Origin: CAYXVF01 sp964468125
Lineage (GTDB): Bacteria; Myxococcota; XYA12-FULL-58-9; CAYXVF01
DNA length: 64,000 nucleotides
Assembly (NCBI GenBank): GCA_964468125.1
Contig: CAYXVF010000019.1
Location: forward strand, 7,067 to 71,066
Direction of reading: 5' to 3'
Shown here one piece after another: positions 51,751-61,174 of this stretch. Position 1 is the first letter of the stretch. Each line of letters opens with the position of its first letter. The translations under genes and the position numbers were made by a program. The notes beneath the pieces are model-generated. The model had not been told where the DNA came from, ran no database searches, and worked only from the letters and a program-made list of their open reading frames with translations.

Positions 51751-53801
51751 GAGGCTCGCACTTTCTCCGCATCCGAGCAGAGGAACTGATGGACCTCCCC
51801 CGGGGTTTCGATCCGGGGGCACTCCGGCAAGCTTCGCAAGAACACTTTGCCGTACCCGCGTTTGCTCATCCGTGGATCCAAGATCGCGACCACTCCTCGG
51901 TCGTCACTGCGCCGGAGGAGGCGACCAAACCCTTGGCGGAGGAGGAGAGCCGCCTGGGGGATTTGGTAGCGACGAAAGGGCTCCTGGCCGCGTGCCTTGG
52001 CGAGCTCGATGCGCGCCTGATGGATCGGGTCCGAGGGGCTTCCAAAGGGAAGCTTGTCGATCACCACGAGGCGCAGCGCTCGACCGGCAACGTCTACGCC
52101 GCGCCAGAGGCTCATCGTGCCGATCAGCACCGCGTCGCCGTGGTCACGAAACGCTTCGACGAGACGCCCGCGCGGCGCATCCCCTTGGCATAGAACCAGT
52201 CGGTCCAAGCGTCGAAGCGCCGCGCGCATCACCTCCACCATGCGATAGCTCGTGCACAGGACGAAGGCCCCGCCGCCTGCGGCGTGGACGAGCTTCCGGG
52301 TGCGTTCAGCCGCTGCGCCGGCGAATGCCGGGTCGTCTGGAAAGGGCAGGTCACTCGGAAGGTAGAGCCGGGCGGCGCGCGGGTAATCGAAGGGCGATCC
52401 CACGCGGACTTCGTTTGCATCGTCGATCCCGAGCCGTGACTTGAAATGCTCGAAGCTGTCTCCAACCGCTAGAGTTGCTGAAACATAGATCGAAGGCACG
52501 TCTCGGACGTACTCGACCATGAGGGGGGCCACGTCCACGGGGCGAGCGACGAGGGCGCGCTGATTGCCTCGACGCTCAGTGAAATGAACGAAGGGCAGGT
52601 CTCGGTGGCTGTTCCTGCTCGGTTGCGGCGGCGATACACTCTCATCCCGGTAGGGGAGGTTCGTGTCGAGGATCTTTGCGTCTTCGAGCACGACCTCGCC
52701 GACAGTGCTGATGTGCTCCGGTTCTTCGAGTAGGAAGGACAGCTCGGATGCAAGGGTCGCGCTTCGGCGGGCGAGCTGCAGCGTCTCGTCCCCTCCCGCG
52801 TCGTCGAGGATCGCTTCGAGCTCTCCGAGCGAGGCGTCGAGTTGACGGTAGCGACCGACCAAAGCTCGACCCACCTGCCCCGGGTGAATGCGCAGGGGCC
52901 CGTCCTTGAAAGGCATGGCGTCAAAGAGGGTACGGGCTTCGCGCTCGATGCGGAGCGCGACTGCGCCCGCGGCCGCACGGTCGAGGTTCTCATCCTCGAC
53001 CGCGCCGACGTCGCGAATGAGCTCCCCGATCCGCGCCTCGCTCACGTGGTATCCAAAATGCTGCGCGGCGATTTCGTCGATTTCGTGTGCTTCATCGAAG
53101 ATCACCAGGTCGTGCGGCGGCAACAAGCGTACCGACGGGTCCTTGACCCGACTCCGAAGCGCGACGTCCGCGAAGTAGAGGTGGTGATTGACCAAGAGGA
53201 GCTGAGCGGTTTGAGCGCGCCGCCGCATCTGGGTGACGAAGCAGTTTTCGTAGGCGCGGCAGCGTCGGCCGATACACTGCTCGGATGTCGCGGTCACGTC
53301 TCGTCGAAAGCCCGCGTCGTCCGGAAGGGAGGAAAGCTCGCCGAGATCGCCGATGTGCGTATTGGCGAGCCAGGCGCGAAACGCTTCGAGCTCACCGTCG
53401 TCAGCGAGGCTCATCTGTGCGGTCTTGGTCTCCGCGCGCGTGATGCAGACGTAATTCGTCCGCCCTTTCATCACTTCCACGGGTAGGTCGACCCCCGCGG
53501 CCGCCATCAGGTCGGGAATGTCCTTTTCGAAGAGCTGGTCCTGAAGATTGCGCGTAGCGGTGGAGACGACGACGCGCAGACCGCTCGCCAGCGCCGGTAC
53601 CAGATAGGCGAGTGTTTTCCCCGTTCCCGTTCCCGCCTCCGCGATCAGACTGCGGCCGTCACGTATGGCTTCGGTGACCCGCTCGGCGACCGCGATCTGC
53701 TCGTCTCGCGGCTCGTAGCCTTCGAGTGATCGCGCGAGGGCGCCGTCGGGGGCAAAAAACGCGCGGACCCGATCCGGGTCGAGGGGAGTGGAGTCACTCA
53801 C
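51747..53801 (-). CDS. DinG/YoaA-like ATP-dependent DNA helicase with Fe-S domain
   Basis: 684 aa XPD-type 5'-3' helicase. Walker A AGTGTGKTLAY near residue 58, DEAH in IFDEAHEIDEIAAQHF, and a likely [4Fe-4S] site from the Cys of NYVC and the three Cys of SEQCIGRRCRAYENC. The C-terminal helicase domain has GTMSLWRGVDVAG and QGFGRLLRRSDDRGVV. It unwinds DNA with 5' overhangs, D-loops or R-loops. GTG start overlaps the S2P stop by 4 bp. Together with the S2P and radical SAM genes it forms a coupled unit. Confidence 0.9.
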   Translation of the reverse strand: MSDSTPLDPDRVRAFFAPDGALARSLEGYEPRDEQIAVAERVTEAIRDGRSLIAEAGTGTGKTLAYLVPALASGLRVVVSTATRNLQDQLFEKDIPDLMAAAGVDLPVEVMKGRTNYVCITRAETKTAQMSLADDGELEAFRAWLANTHIGDLGELSSLPDDAGFRRDVTATSEQCIGRRCRAYENCFVTQMRRRAQTAQLLLVNHHLYFADVALRSRVKDPSVRLLPPHDLVIFDEAHEIDEIAAQHFGYHVSEARIGELIRDVGAVEDENLDRAAAGAVALRIEREARTLFDAMPFKDGPLRIHPGQVGRALVGRYRQLDASLGELEAILDDAGGDETLQLARRSATLASELSFLLEEPEHISTVGEVVLEDAKILDTNLPYRDESVSPPQPSRNSHRDLPFVHFTERRGNQRALVARPVDVAPLMVEYVRDVPSIYVSATLAVGDSFEHFKSRLGIDDANEVRVGSPFDYPRAARLYLPSDLPFPDDPAFAGAAAERTRKLVHAAGGGAFVLCTSYRMVEVMRAALRRLDRLVLCQGDAPRGRLVEAFRDHGDAVLIGTMSLWRGVDVAGRALRLVVIDKLPFGSPSDPIHQARIELAKARGQEPFRRYQIPQAALLLRQGFGRLLRRSDDRGVVAILDPRMSKRGYGKVFLRSLPECPRIETPGEVHQFLCSDAEKVRAS

Positions 53802-55081
53802 AGACGGAACTTCTCGGGCGGCAGGTCAGAATCCTCAACGCTCCAGTCTTTCTCGCCACTGTCTTCGCGTCCCTCTTCGAGGAACTCCGCTTGGGCTGGA
53901 TCATCGGGAACGATCTGCACCGGTACGGGAACGAAGGTCAAAACCAGCAGAAGCAAAGCGATGAGCGCTCCGATCCAGTCGAGGACCCGCAGAGGACGCC
54001 CAGTGTCGCGCACCTTCGGATGCCCCAGCCCGCCGATGAAGATCAGCGTCGCCCATAGAATCCACGGAGCTCCGGCGTAGGTGCCGTAAGCTGGAGTCAG
54101 GGTGAGGTAGAAACCGTAAGCAAAGAGGCCCGCGACCGTCAGCAGCGACAAGACCACCGCGCCACGTCCGAGAAGCGCGCGTGCAATGTGCCCGCCGTCG
54201 AGTTGGGCTGCGGGAAGCAGATGGATCGACGTGACGAGCATGCCGACCCAGGCCGCGAAGGCGAGTGGGTGCAGCTGCACTTCGACACCGTTCGGACTGA
54301 AGGTCTCGGCGAGCCAGGTGAAGAGGAGCGAGTTGCCGAGCCACTTCGAACCAACGGGGACCTCGCCGAGATCGAGGGGGAGTGACTGGCTCAGCCCGTA
54401 GGCGGCGAGAGGTACGGCGATCAGCAGGCCGGCGATCGGTCCCATGACTGCCATCCGAAGAAGCGAGGATCGATTCGGCGGCTCCGTTCGCAAGAAGACC
54501 ACGCTGCCGAGGGTGCCGAGGACCGCCGGAAAGGGAATGTAATACGGGTAGCTCTGTTGCACCTTCGTCGCCAGAGACGCCAGTGAATGACCGAGATCGT
54601 GGACGAGGAGAATACTCATCAGCGCCAGGGAGAAGATGAGCGCCGGACGGAGCATCGTCGGATCACTGCGCACGAGCTCGAGCAGCTCCCGAAGGCTTCC
54701 GGGTTCGAGCATCAACATCAGATGGACCGCGGTGGCCGACACGAAGGTCAACACGAACAGTCCGAGTGCAATGCGGAGCCGAGGAGCGGGGATCGGCGCG
54801 GCCGCCGGTGGTGGCGAAGGCGTTGGCTCGAAGGTGCTCAATGGCTCGGGGGCGACCTCGATTCGAGAAGCGCCGATCCATGGCTCGCGCTCGAGAGGGG
54901 GGCCCGCGTGTTGCGGCGGGCTCAGATCGAGGGCGGTCGTTCCCACGAGCGCGTCGCTGATCATGGGCTCGGCGACACCATCGGAGTCGTCAACGAACTC
55001 CACTTCGTCGGCGGCGAGCTCCACGGTCGACGGTGCAGAATCTGAGGCCTGCTCTTCAGGGGTCTGGTCTCGTTTGCTCAC
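53798..55081 (-). CDS. Site-2 protease family protein (M50) with HDxxH
   Basis: 427 aa. An acidic, Pro-rich cytoplasmic N-terminus of about 100 residues precedes several transmembrane helices. The metal site normally HExxH reads HDLGH (VHDLGHSLA, near residue 166), with LDGGH near 293 as the third ligand. PPNRSSLLRMAVMGPIAGLL and PYYIPFPAVLGTLGSV are otherwise typical of plant EGY and bacterial S2P-like proteases that cut membrane-bound substrates. Replacing the catalytic Glu with Asp would be expected to reduce or abolish activity. Starts 51 bp after the LpoA-like stop and is coupled to the DinG-like gene. Confidence 0.85.
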   Translation of the reverse strand: MSKRDQTPEEQASDSAPSTVELAADEVEFVDDSDGVAEPMISDALVGTTALDLSPPQHAGPPLEREPWIGASRIEVAPEPLSTFEPTPSPPPAAAPIPAPRLRIALGLFVLTFVSATAVHLMLMLEPGSLRELLELVRSDPTMLRPALIFSLALMSILLVHDLGHSLASLATKVQQSYPYYIPFPAVLGTLGSVVFLRTEPPNRSSLLRMAVMGPIAGLLIAVPLAAYGLSQSLPLDLGEVPVGSKWLGNSLLFTWLAETFSPNGVEVQLHPLAFAAWVGMLVTSIHLLPAAQLDGGHIARALLGRGAVVLSLLTVAGLFAYGFYLTLTPAYGTYAGAPWILWATLIFIGGLGHPKVRDTGRPLRVLDWIGALIALLLLVLTFVPVPVQIVPDDPAQAEFLEEGREDSGEKDWSVEDSDLPPEKFRL

Positions 55082-55132
55082 GGTGCTGCTGACACCCGCT
55101 CCCCAGGGGACTCGAGATGCGCGACCGCGAGG

Positions 55133-57211
55133 TCAGCCTTCGGGCCCCCGTTGCTTCCAAAGCTCGATCGTGCGGTCTTCGATGGTGAGCACGAACAGCT
55201 CCTTGATGGCGTCGCCATTGTCGTCGAATTTGAGGGTCCCCGTCACCCCCTTGATCGGCGCCATTTCGAGCAGGGCCTGCCGCAAGGCTTCGCGGCTGCG
55301 GATCGTATTCTTTGATAGGAGCGTGCGCACGAGACGCGCCGTGTCGTAGGCCTGCGCATCGCTCAGCACCGGTTCCGCACCGACCGCCTCCCGAAATTGG
55401 GAAACAAAATCGCGCACAAGGGTGTCTGGGTTGTCCGGGTAGTAGGCGTCGACAAAGACCGCCTCCTCGCAGTAGCGATCGCAACTGTCCGGTGTGCTCG
55501 GATGATTCCACGTACTGCCCCCCATGAGGGTCACCGGATTGATGTCGTCGTTGCCCGTCGCCTTTTTGATTTTCTCGAGCATTCTGGGGTCGCGGGTCAT
55601 GACGATGTCTTCCACCGCCAGCGCCGGCGCAATGAGCCCGATGTTCTTGCCCGTATCGGGGATCACGATCGCGTCGAAATCGACGATCGGCGGAAGCTCT
55701 TTCTGCAGCTTTTCCACCGCCGCGCGAAAGCGGTGCGACGGCAGCTTCTTGGCGCGAAGCTCCTGGAGCGCCTGTCGATAATCCCAGCGGCTGTACATGT
55801 AGTAGCGGCCCACCATTCGTTTGACCGGGCTACTGAACGTCGTCTCATCGTGCTCGTAGGCTTCCGCCGCCGTTATCGAGCCCTTGCGGCGCTCCACCTC
55901 CTTCCAAAACGCCGTGGCGAAGGCGATGCCGTAGCGGCTGCGGGGCCACATCAAGGCAAAGCGCGTGAAACCGAGCTCCTCGAAGGCGACCTTCGCGAGT
56001 CCCTTCGCCTGCGCTTCCACCGTCAAGCCGGTTCGGAAGACCCAGGGGCCCGTGGAGGGCAAACCGTCGCGGTAGGAGAGCGCGATGAGCGGGACGCTGA
56101 GCTCCTCGGCCTTCTGCGCGGCGGCGAGCGCGGAGCTCGAAAACAGAGGTCCGATGATCGCGACGACGTTGTGCTCGAGGACCAGCTCTTCGACTGCGCG
56201 GGTGGCGACGTTGCCATCCGCCTGGCTGTCGCGAACCACCAGCTCGTAGCCACTGTCGGCGCCCATCGCGAGCTTCATGGCCGCAAGGGAACGTTCGCCG
56301 AACGGCTTGAATCGGCCGCTCAGTGGCACGAGGACGCCGATCTTCTTCGGGTTGATGCTGAAGCGTGCTTCCAGGCGCTCGGAGAAATCGCGGGCCGCGC
56401 TTCCGTAGGGCCCTGAGGCATAGCGCGACAGGTAGGCCTCGAGCACCTCGCGCGAGGCGTCGTAGTCACGCACGTGGTAGTGCATCTTGGCGAGCCTGAA
56501 TCCGACGGCAGGGGCGATGAAGGACCAGGCCTCGTCCGAGCTGCGGTTCCAGGCCTGCTGCAGCGACTCGTAGTCGAGAGCGTCGGCGAGGGAGGGCGCT
56601 CGTTCGTCGATGAGACCGCGCTGAGCCGGGGTGAGGGCGGATTGGCCTCGCATGCGCACGACGATGTCGAGGGCCTCGAGCCCTTCGCCCGCACTCGCGA
56701 GGGCGTCGGCGAGAAGAAGACCGAGGCGGATCTGGTCCTGGTCCGCGGTGCCATCATCGAAGATCGACTGGAGCATCTCCGCCGCATCCTTGGGTCGGCC
56801 GGCCTCCAGCAGGAGTGTCGCGTAGCTCTCACGAGCGGCCGCGATGCGATCGAACTGCGGCCGGTAGAACAGGAGCTTCTCGTACCACTCGATCGCCGTC
56901 TCGGTGGCACCCGCCTCGGTCGCCGCCCGGGCCCGCGCCTCGTAGAGATCGGCGGCGGCGGCGGTGTTCGGATAGCGGTCGAGGATCTCCTCTTCCTTCG
57001 TCTCTGCTGCCGCCGGGTCACTTTCCCGCAGGGAGCGCGCTTCGGCGAGCAGGCTCTTGGCGGCTTCCTCATCGCTGGCGTCTGCCGGCGGCGGCTTGTC
57101 GATCACCGTTCCGTCTGCGCGCCTCAACACGGGAACAGGGGGCTTGGGCTTGCACGCCGTGACGGCGGCGGTCGCCGCCAGCAACACCATCGCGAGTCGG
57201 GTCATCAGCAT
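55133..57211 (-). CDS. LpoA/penicillin-binding-protein-activator-like lipoprotein
   Basis: 692 aa. The ATG at 57211 has AAAGG 9 nt upstream (an in-frame TTG lies 9 bp earlier). Lipobox AVTAC. Residues about 50-280 are TPR-like helices (AADLYEARARAATEAGATETAI, AAEMLQSIFDDG). The rest is a type I periplasmic binding protein fold: IGVLVPLSGRFKPFGERSLAAMKLA, NVVAIIGPLFSSSALAA, and FALMWPRSRYGIAF. TPR plus PBP-I is the layout of LpoA, which activates PBP1A from the outer membrane. Which synthase it serves, if any, is not shown. Confidence 0.85.
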   Translation of the reverse strand: MLMTRLAMVLLAATAAVTACKPKPPVPVLRRADGTVIDKPPPADASDEEAAKSLLAEARSLRESDPAAAETKEEEILDRYPNTAAAADLYEARARAATEAGATETAIEWYEKLLFYRPQFDRIAAARESYATLLLEAGRPKDAAEMLQSIFDDGTADQDQIRLGLLLADALASAGEGLEALDIVVRMRGQSALTPAQRGLIDERAPSLADALDYESLQQAWNRSSDEAWSFIAPAVGFRLAKMHYHVRDYDASREVLEAYLSRYASGPYGSAARDFSERLEARFSINPKKIGVLVPLSGRFKPFGERSLAAMKLAMGADSGYELVVRDSQADGNVATRAVEELVLEHNVVAIIGPLFSSSALAAAQKAEELSVPLIALSYRDGLPSTGPWVFRTGLTVEAQAKGLAKVAFEELGFTRFALMWPRSRYGIAFATAFWKEVERRKGSITAAEAYEHDETTFSSPVKRMVGRYYMYSRWDYRQALQELRAKKLPSHRFRAAVEKLQKELPPIVDFDAIVIPDTGKNIGLIAPALAVEDIVMTRDPRMLEKIKKATGNDDINPVTLMGGSTWNHPSTPDSCDRYCEEAVFVDAYYPDNPDTLVRDFVSQFREAVGAEPVLSDAQAYDTARLVRTLLSKNTIRSREALRQALLEMAPIKGVTGTLKFDDNGDAIKELFVLTIEDRTIELWKQRGPEG

Positions 57212-57353
57212 CGTGGGCAACCTTTAGCGAATCCCGTGCCGAGTTCCAAACGGCTCGTCGCTCCCCCTGGGAGAGGTGGGAGACAAAACCCGTCTACGAA
57301 TGCGAACCGATCTGTGCGGATTTGAAGCCAGGCAACGATGGCGAGCTCCCGAG

Positions 57354-60242
57354 TCAGGCCGCCTCGAGAGACGCACGGACGTGTTTGGCAAAGCGGCTGA
57401 CCGTGGGCTCCGGATCTTCCGTCAGAGGCGCGAGCGCTTCGGCCAACCCGTCCCGGTTCAGATCGCGAAGCACGACAATCGCGGTTTCGCGGCAGACGGC
57501 GTGGGGGCTCTCCAGGAGTTTCATCACTTCGTCTTCGAGCTCGCGCAGCTCGTGGTCTCCGATGGCCACTGCCGCACAGCATTGCAGCCAGGGATCCTGC
57601 GCTTCGAGCAGGACCTGAAGCCACTCCGTGCGTGTCTTGCGCTCGAGGGTGAAGTGCTCCTCGCCCACGTTGAGCTTCTGGGCGGCGGTGTTCTCTTCCA
57701 GGATTGGGATGATGAACGGCTTTTCGCGCTTGTCGAGGAGGTTGTCCAACACTTCGACCGCGTTGGCGCGCGTGGCGACGACCGTACTTCGCAGATTCAC
57801 CGCCACGAGCTTGATGGTGTCGAGCGGGTAGCGCAGTCCCAGAAGCCACATCACCCGTTGGGCGCTCTGTTTTTCCCGATGGGCGAGGGCGTCCTGGAGC
57901 AACACTCCCGCTTCCCGCTCCAGGCGCAGGTCTTGGCGCGTCGCGAGCGTTTGATAGTAGCCGAGAGCTTCCTTGCGCAGCGCTTCGCTCACCTTGGTCT
58001 CATCGAGGCGCGCGCCGGGGGTGCGCTCCTTGAGTTGGGTCAAGCCCTGCAGCACGACGTTGCGCACTTCCGTGTCGGCATCGTCCATGAATCGCATCAG
58101 GATGTCGATCGACTGGAGCGACGGCAGCGCAGCGATCACACGCGGGAGCTGCGCCCGGATCGCTCGCGGGGTCGATTCGTTCTCCAGTAGCGGGAGCACG
58201 TGGGCGAACACCTGCGGGCCAAACTGCGCGATCGCAGCGACCGCCGAACGCTTGAGGCGAGGACGCTCCAGGCACTGAATCAGTGACTCGATCAGCTCCG
58301 GCGACTTCATTCGCCCCGCGGCTTTGACTGCGGCGAGGCGCACCTCTTCGCTGTCGTCGGCGAGGAGCGGTAGGAGCGGCTGGTAGAAGGTCTGGACCCC
58401 GACCTCACCGAGGATCCACGCCGCCTCCGCTCTCGCTTTCGGCTCCTCCCCGCCGAGCATCGCCTTGAGGGGTTCGGCGGAGGCGAGGACCCCATCGAGG
58501 CCGCCGTAGCGGACAAATCCAGCGACCGTAGAGGAGCGCACGCGTAGGTCGTCGTCCTCGAGAAGAGCTTGCGCCTCGGGAATCGCGCGTTCACGGCTGA
58601 CGGAGGCCAGTGCCATCACCGCTGCGGCCCTGACGCGAGGCGATTCGTCCTGAAGGAGCGGAGTCAGAAGGCCGCTGTCGATGTCGGCACGCGCGTTGCG
58701 CAAGGTGTTCAGCGCGTGAACGCGCACATCCTCCACCTCGTGGTCCAAGAGCCGCGCGACCCGCTCGTGCACCGAGTCGCGGCCCTTGCCCGACACGAAC
58801 AGCACCAGGTCGAGCGAGTGGAGCACCTCGCCGATGTCGTTACTCTCGAGGGATTGGCGCACCGTCTCGAGCGTCTGCTCGTCATGGATCTCGAAGTTCG
58901 CATCCGCAAAATTGAGCCGCCGCTTGTTGAGCGTCTGGAGCAAGCTCTTCATGTACTCGCGGCGCAGGCCGAGCAGAGCGAAGAGCCAGCCACCGAGGCC
59001 GATGAGCACGGCCCAGCTGAACTGCTCCGTGCTGATGGTGAGGCCGATGTGGATGCCAAGGAGAGAGTCGAGCCGCCCCACCAGCGCCGCCATCAACAGA
59101 CCGGCCACGCCGATCGACATCGGCTTCAGAATCCCATCGATGGTCGCTTTGGCCCGGCTGCGTAGGGCGCTCGGCAGCGGCAGATAGAGCAGCTGAAGGG
59201 TCGAGTCATTGATGGTGTAGCGCAGACAGTTTTCGCTGCCCTTCGTGAAGGTGATGGCGCCGAGAGCGAAGGGCAGTGCGATGAGACCCACGGAACCGCC
59301 CAGCATCATGATCGGGAGCAGAATCAGAGCGATCAGGAGTCCGAAGCGTTCCAAAATGCGCGCGGTGATGAAGAACTGAATGAAGCCGCCGATGATGCCC
59401 GTGATCGCGAAGAACTTGCCGAGGTACGCGCTGCGGTCGTCCTTGCCTGGAATCTCGTCGCCGATGATCGCTTGGAACTGATAGTCCACGAGCGTGCTGA
59501 CGAGGTAGGTGAGGACTACCACCAGTGCGATCAACTGGACGTGCCGGGTGGCAAACACCTTCTTTCGCGAGATGGGGGCGCCGCTCGGCGTGCGCTTTGC
59601 CGGTGCTCGCTCGCGCGCCGCTTCGAGCTCGACGTTGGCCATTTGGCCGAGGGCCAACGCCGCGACCAAGCTGACCGCCATGCACGCGCTGATGATGTAG
59701 AGCAGGTTCTCCGTGCCGAGGGCGCGCACGCTCCCGGAAACGAAGAAGCCGATGAACACGTTCGAGAGGACCCCTCCGCCACCGATGATCGCAAAGAGCC
59801 GCTTCGCCTGGCGCGAATGAAAGATCTCGTTGGTCATGGTCCAGAACTGGACCACCAGGAACGTTCCGAAGACCTCGACCCAGAAATAGAAGGCCCAATA
59901 GACCGACTCCCCCCCCTGGCGCAGCGCGAAGCGAAAGGAGAGCGTTCCCAAGATCAGGAAGGCGAGGGTGATCGCGTTGGTTCGATCGCGGCGCAGTTTC
60001 CCTTGGACGAGCCGGTAGAGGAACATCGCCGCGGAAACGGAGATCGCAATGCCGATATAGGCGAGCGGGAGCTGCTGCTTGTAGTCCGGAATCTCGAGAA
60101 AGAGGACCGTTCGCGTGATGCGGCCGATGATGAAGGCGCCGATCGCAAAAAACAGATAGACGAACGCCAGCCCGGTGGTCTTGGCCTCTTCCGGACGTAT
60201 CTTGAAGACGCTTTGAAGGATTGCCAGGAGGCCGGCGCGCAT
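57354..60242 (-). CDS. Npt1/Npt2-like nucleotide transporter domain with C-terminal HEAT repeats
   Basis: 962 aa. The first 430 residues form about 12 transmembrane helices of the NTT/MFS-like family (AYIGIAISVSAAMFLYRLVQGKL, NEIFHSRQAKRLFAIIGGGGV, TKGSENCLRYTINDSTLQLLYLPLP). The second half is a cytoplasmic run of HEAT repeats (VRVHALNTLRNA, PRVRAAAVMALASVSR, EEVRLAAVKAAGRM). Classic NTTs exchange ATP for ADP in intracellular parasites; fused homologues in free-living bacteria have unknown substrates. It leads a minus-strand run with the LpoA-like gene 142 bp downstream. Confidence 0.86.
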   Translation of the reverse strand: MRAGLLAILQSVFKIRPEEAKTTGLAFVYLFFAIGAFIIGRITRTVLFLEIPDYKQQLPLAYIGIAISVSAAMFLYRLVQGKLRRDRTNAITLAFLILGTLSFRFALRQGGESVYWAFYFWVEVFGTFLVVQFWTMTNEIFHSRQAKRLFAIIGGGGVLSNVFIGFFVSGSVRALGTENLLYIISACMAVSLVAALALGQMANVELEAARERAPAKRTPSGAPISRKKVFATRHVQLIALVVVLTYLVSTLVDYQFQAIIGDEIPGKDDRSAYLGKFFAITGIIGGFIQFFITARILERFGLLIALILLPIMMLGGSVGLIALPFALGAITFTKGSENCLRYTINDSTLQLLYLPLPSALRSRAKATIDGILKPMSIGVAGLLMAALVGRLDSLLGIHIGLTISTEQFSWAVLIGLGGWLFALLGLRREYMKSLLQTLNKRRLNFADANFEIHDEQTLETVRQSLESNDIGEVLHSLDLVLFVSGKGRDSVHERVARLLDHEVEDVRVHALNTLRNARADIDSGLLTPLLQDESPRVRAAAVMALASVSRERAIPEAQALLEDDDLRVRSSTVAGFVRYGGLDGVLASAEPLKAMLGGEEPKARAEAAWILGEVGVQTFYQPLLPLLADDSEEVRLAAVKAAGRMKSPELIESLIQCLERPRLKRSAVAAIAQFGPQVFAHVLPLLENESTPRAIRAQLPRVIAALPSLQSIDILMRFMDDADTEVRNVVLQGLTQLKERTPGARLDETKVSEALRKEALGYYQTLATRQDLRLEREAGVLLQDALAHREKQSAQRVMWLLGLRYPLDTIKLVAVNLRSTVVATRANAVEVLDNLLDKREKPFIIPILEENTAAQKLNVGEEHFTLERKTRTEWLQVLLEAQDPWLQCCAAVAIGDHELRELEDEVMKLLESPHAVCRETAIVVLRDLNRDGLAEALAPLTEDPEPTVSRFAKHVRASLEAA

Positions 60243-60321
60243 GGTGTTTCAGACGTACCACCAGCGCCCGCTGGCAGCAAACGTACCTTGCGCCTGACTC
60301 GTAATTTGAGCGGATACGACT

Positions 60322-61104
60322 ATGTTCATCGACGCCCACTGCCATCTCGAACGCGACACCTACGGTGACGAGCTGCCGGAAGTCTTGGAGCGCGCTTTCG
60401 CCGCGGGCCTGTCCCACATGATCGCGGTCGGCGCGACACGGGTCGCCCAAGGGGCCAAAGAAGCGGTGGCCCTCGCCGAAACCGATGAGCGCATCTTCGC
60501 GACCTCCGGTATTCATCCCCATGACGTCGGCAAAGCCGCTGACGCCGACTTTGCGACGATTCGCGCTTTTCTCTCCCATCCCCGCGTCGTCAGCTTGGGC
60601 GAGATCGGCTTGGACTATCATTACGATTTTGCGCCGAAGCGGGTGCAGATCGACCGTTTCCAGGAACAGCTCATCATGGCCAAGGAGGCGGAGCTTCCGG
60701 TGATGCTCCATACGCGCGAGGCTCACGCGGACACCCTGATGTGCCTCGACGAGGTCGGTCTGCCGGAGCGGGGCGGTGTCGTGCACTGTTTCACCGGGAC
60801 CCCGGAGGAGGCGCAGGACTACCTGGAACGGGGCATGTACCTGTCGATCCCCGGTGTGGTCACCTTCAAGGGCAAGTCCGCCGAGCCCCTTCGGGAGGCG
60901 ATTCGGGACGTAATTCCCCTGGAGAGGCTCTTCATCGAGACCGATGCTCCCTACCTCGCGCCCGTGCCCCATCGCGGCAAGCGCAACGAGCCTGCCTACC
61001 TGGTGGAGACCGCGGCAAGGGTCGCCGAGCTCAAGGGGATGGAGCGTGAGGCCCTCGGCGAGAAGACCCGTCAAAATGCCATTGAGTTCTTTCGCCTGAG
61101 CTGA
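60322..61104 (+). CDS. tatD: TatD family metal-dependent deoxyribonuclease
   Basis: 260 aa TIM barrel. Metal site: DAHCHLE at the N-terminus, Glu of GEIGLDYHYD, His of MLHTREAH, His of VVHCFTG and Asp of IETDAPYLAP. All ligands are present. TatD proteins are Mg-dependent 3'-5' exonucleases in DNA repair and in breakdown of DNA. Divergent from the NTT-HEAT gene. Confidence 0.93.
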   Translation: MFIDAHCHLERDTYGDELPEVLERAFAAGLSHMIAVGATRVAQGAKEAVALAETDERIFATSGIHPHDVGKAADADFATIRAFLSHPRVVSLGEIGLDYHYDFAPKRVQIDRFQEQLIMAKEAELPVMLHTREAHADTLMCLDEVGLPERGGVVHCFTGTPEEAQDYLERGMYLSIPGVVTFKGKSAEPLREAIRDVIPLERLFIETDAPYLAPVPHRGKRNEPAYLVETAARVAELKGMEREALGEKTRQNAIEFFRLS

Positions 61105-61174
61105 GCTCCCGTCGTCGAAGTGGCCGATTCGAAGCCTTTGCGGTGCCCCCCAGCGTGTGCTGCAATAGCGGGGC

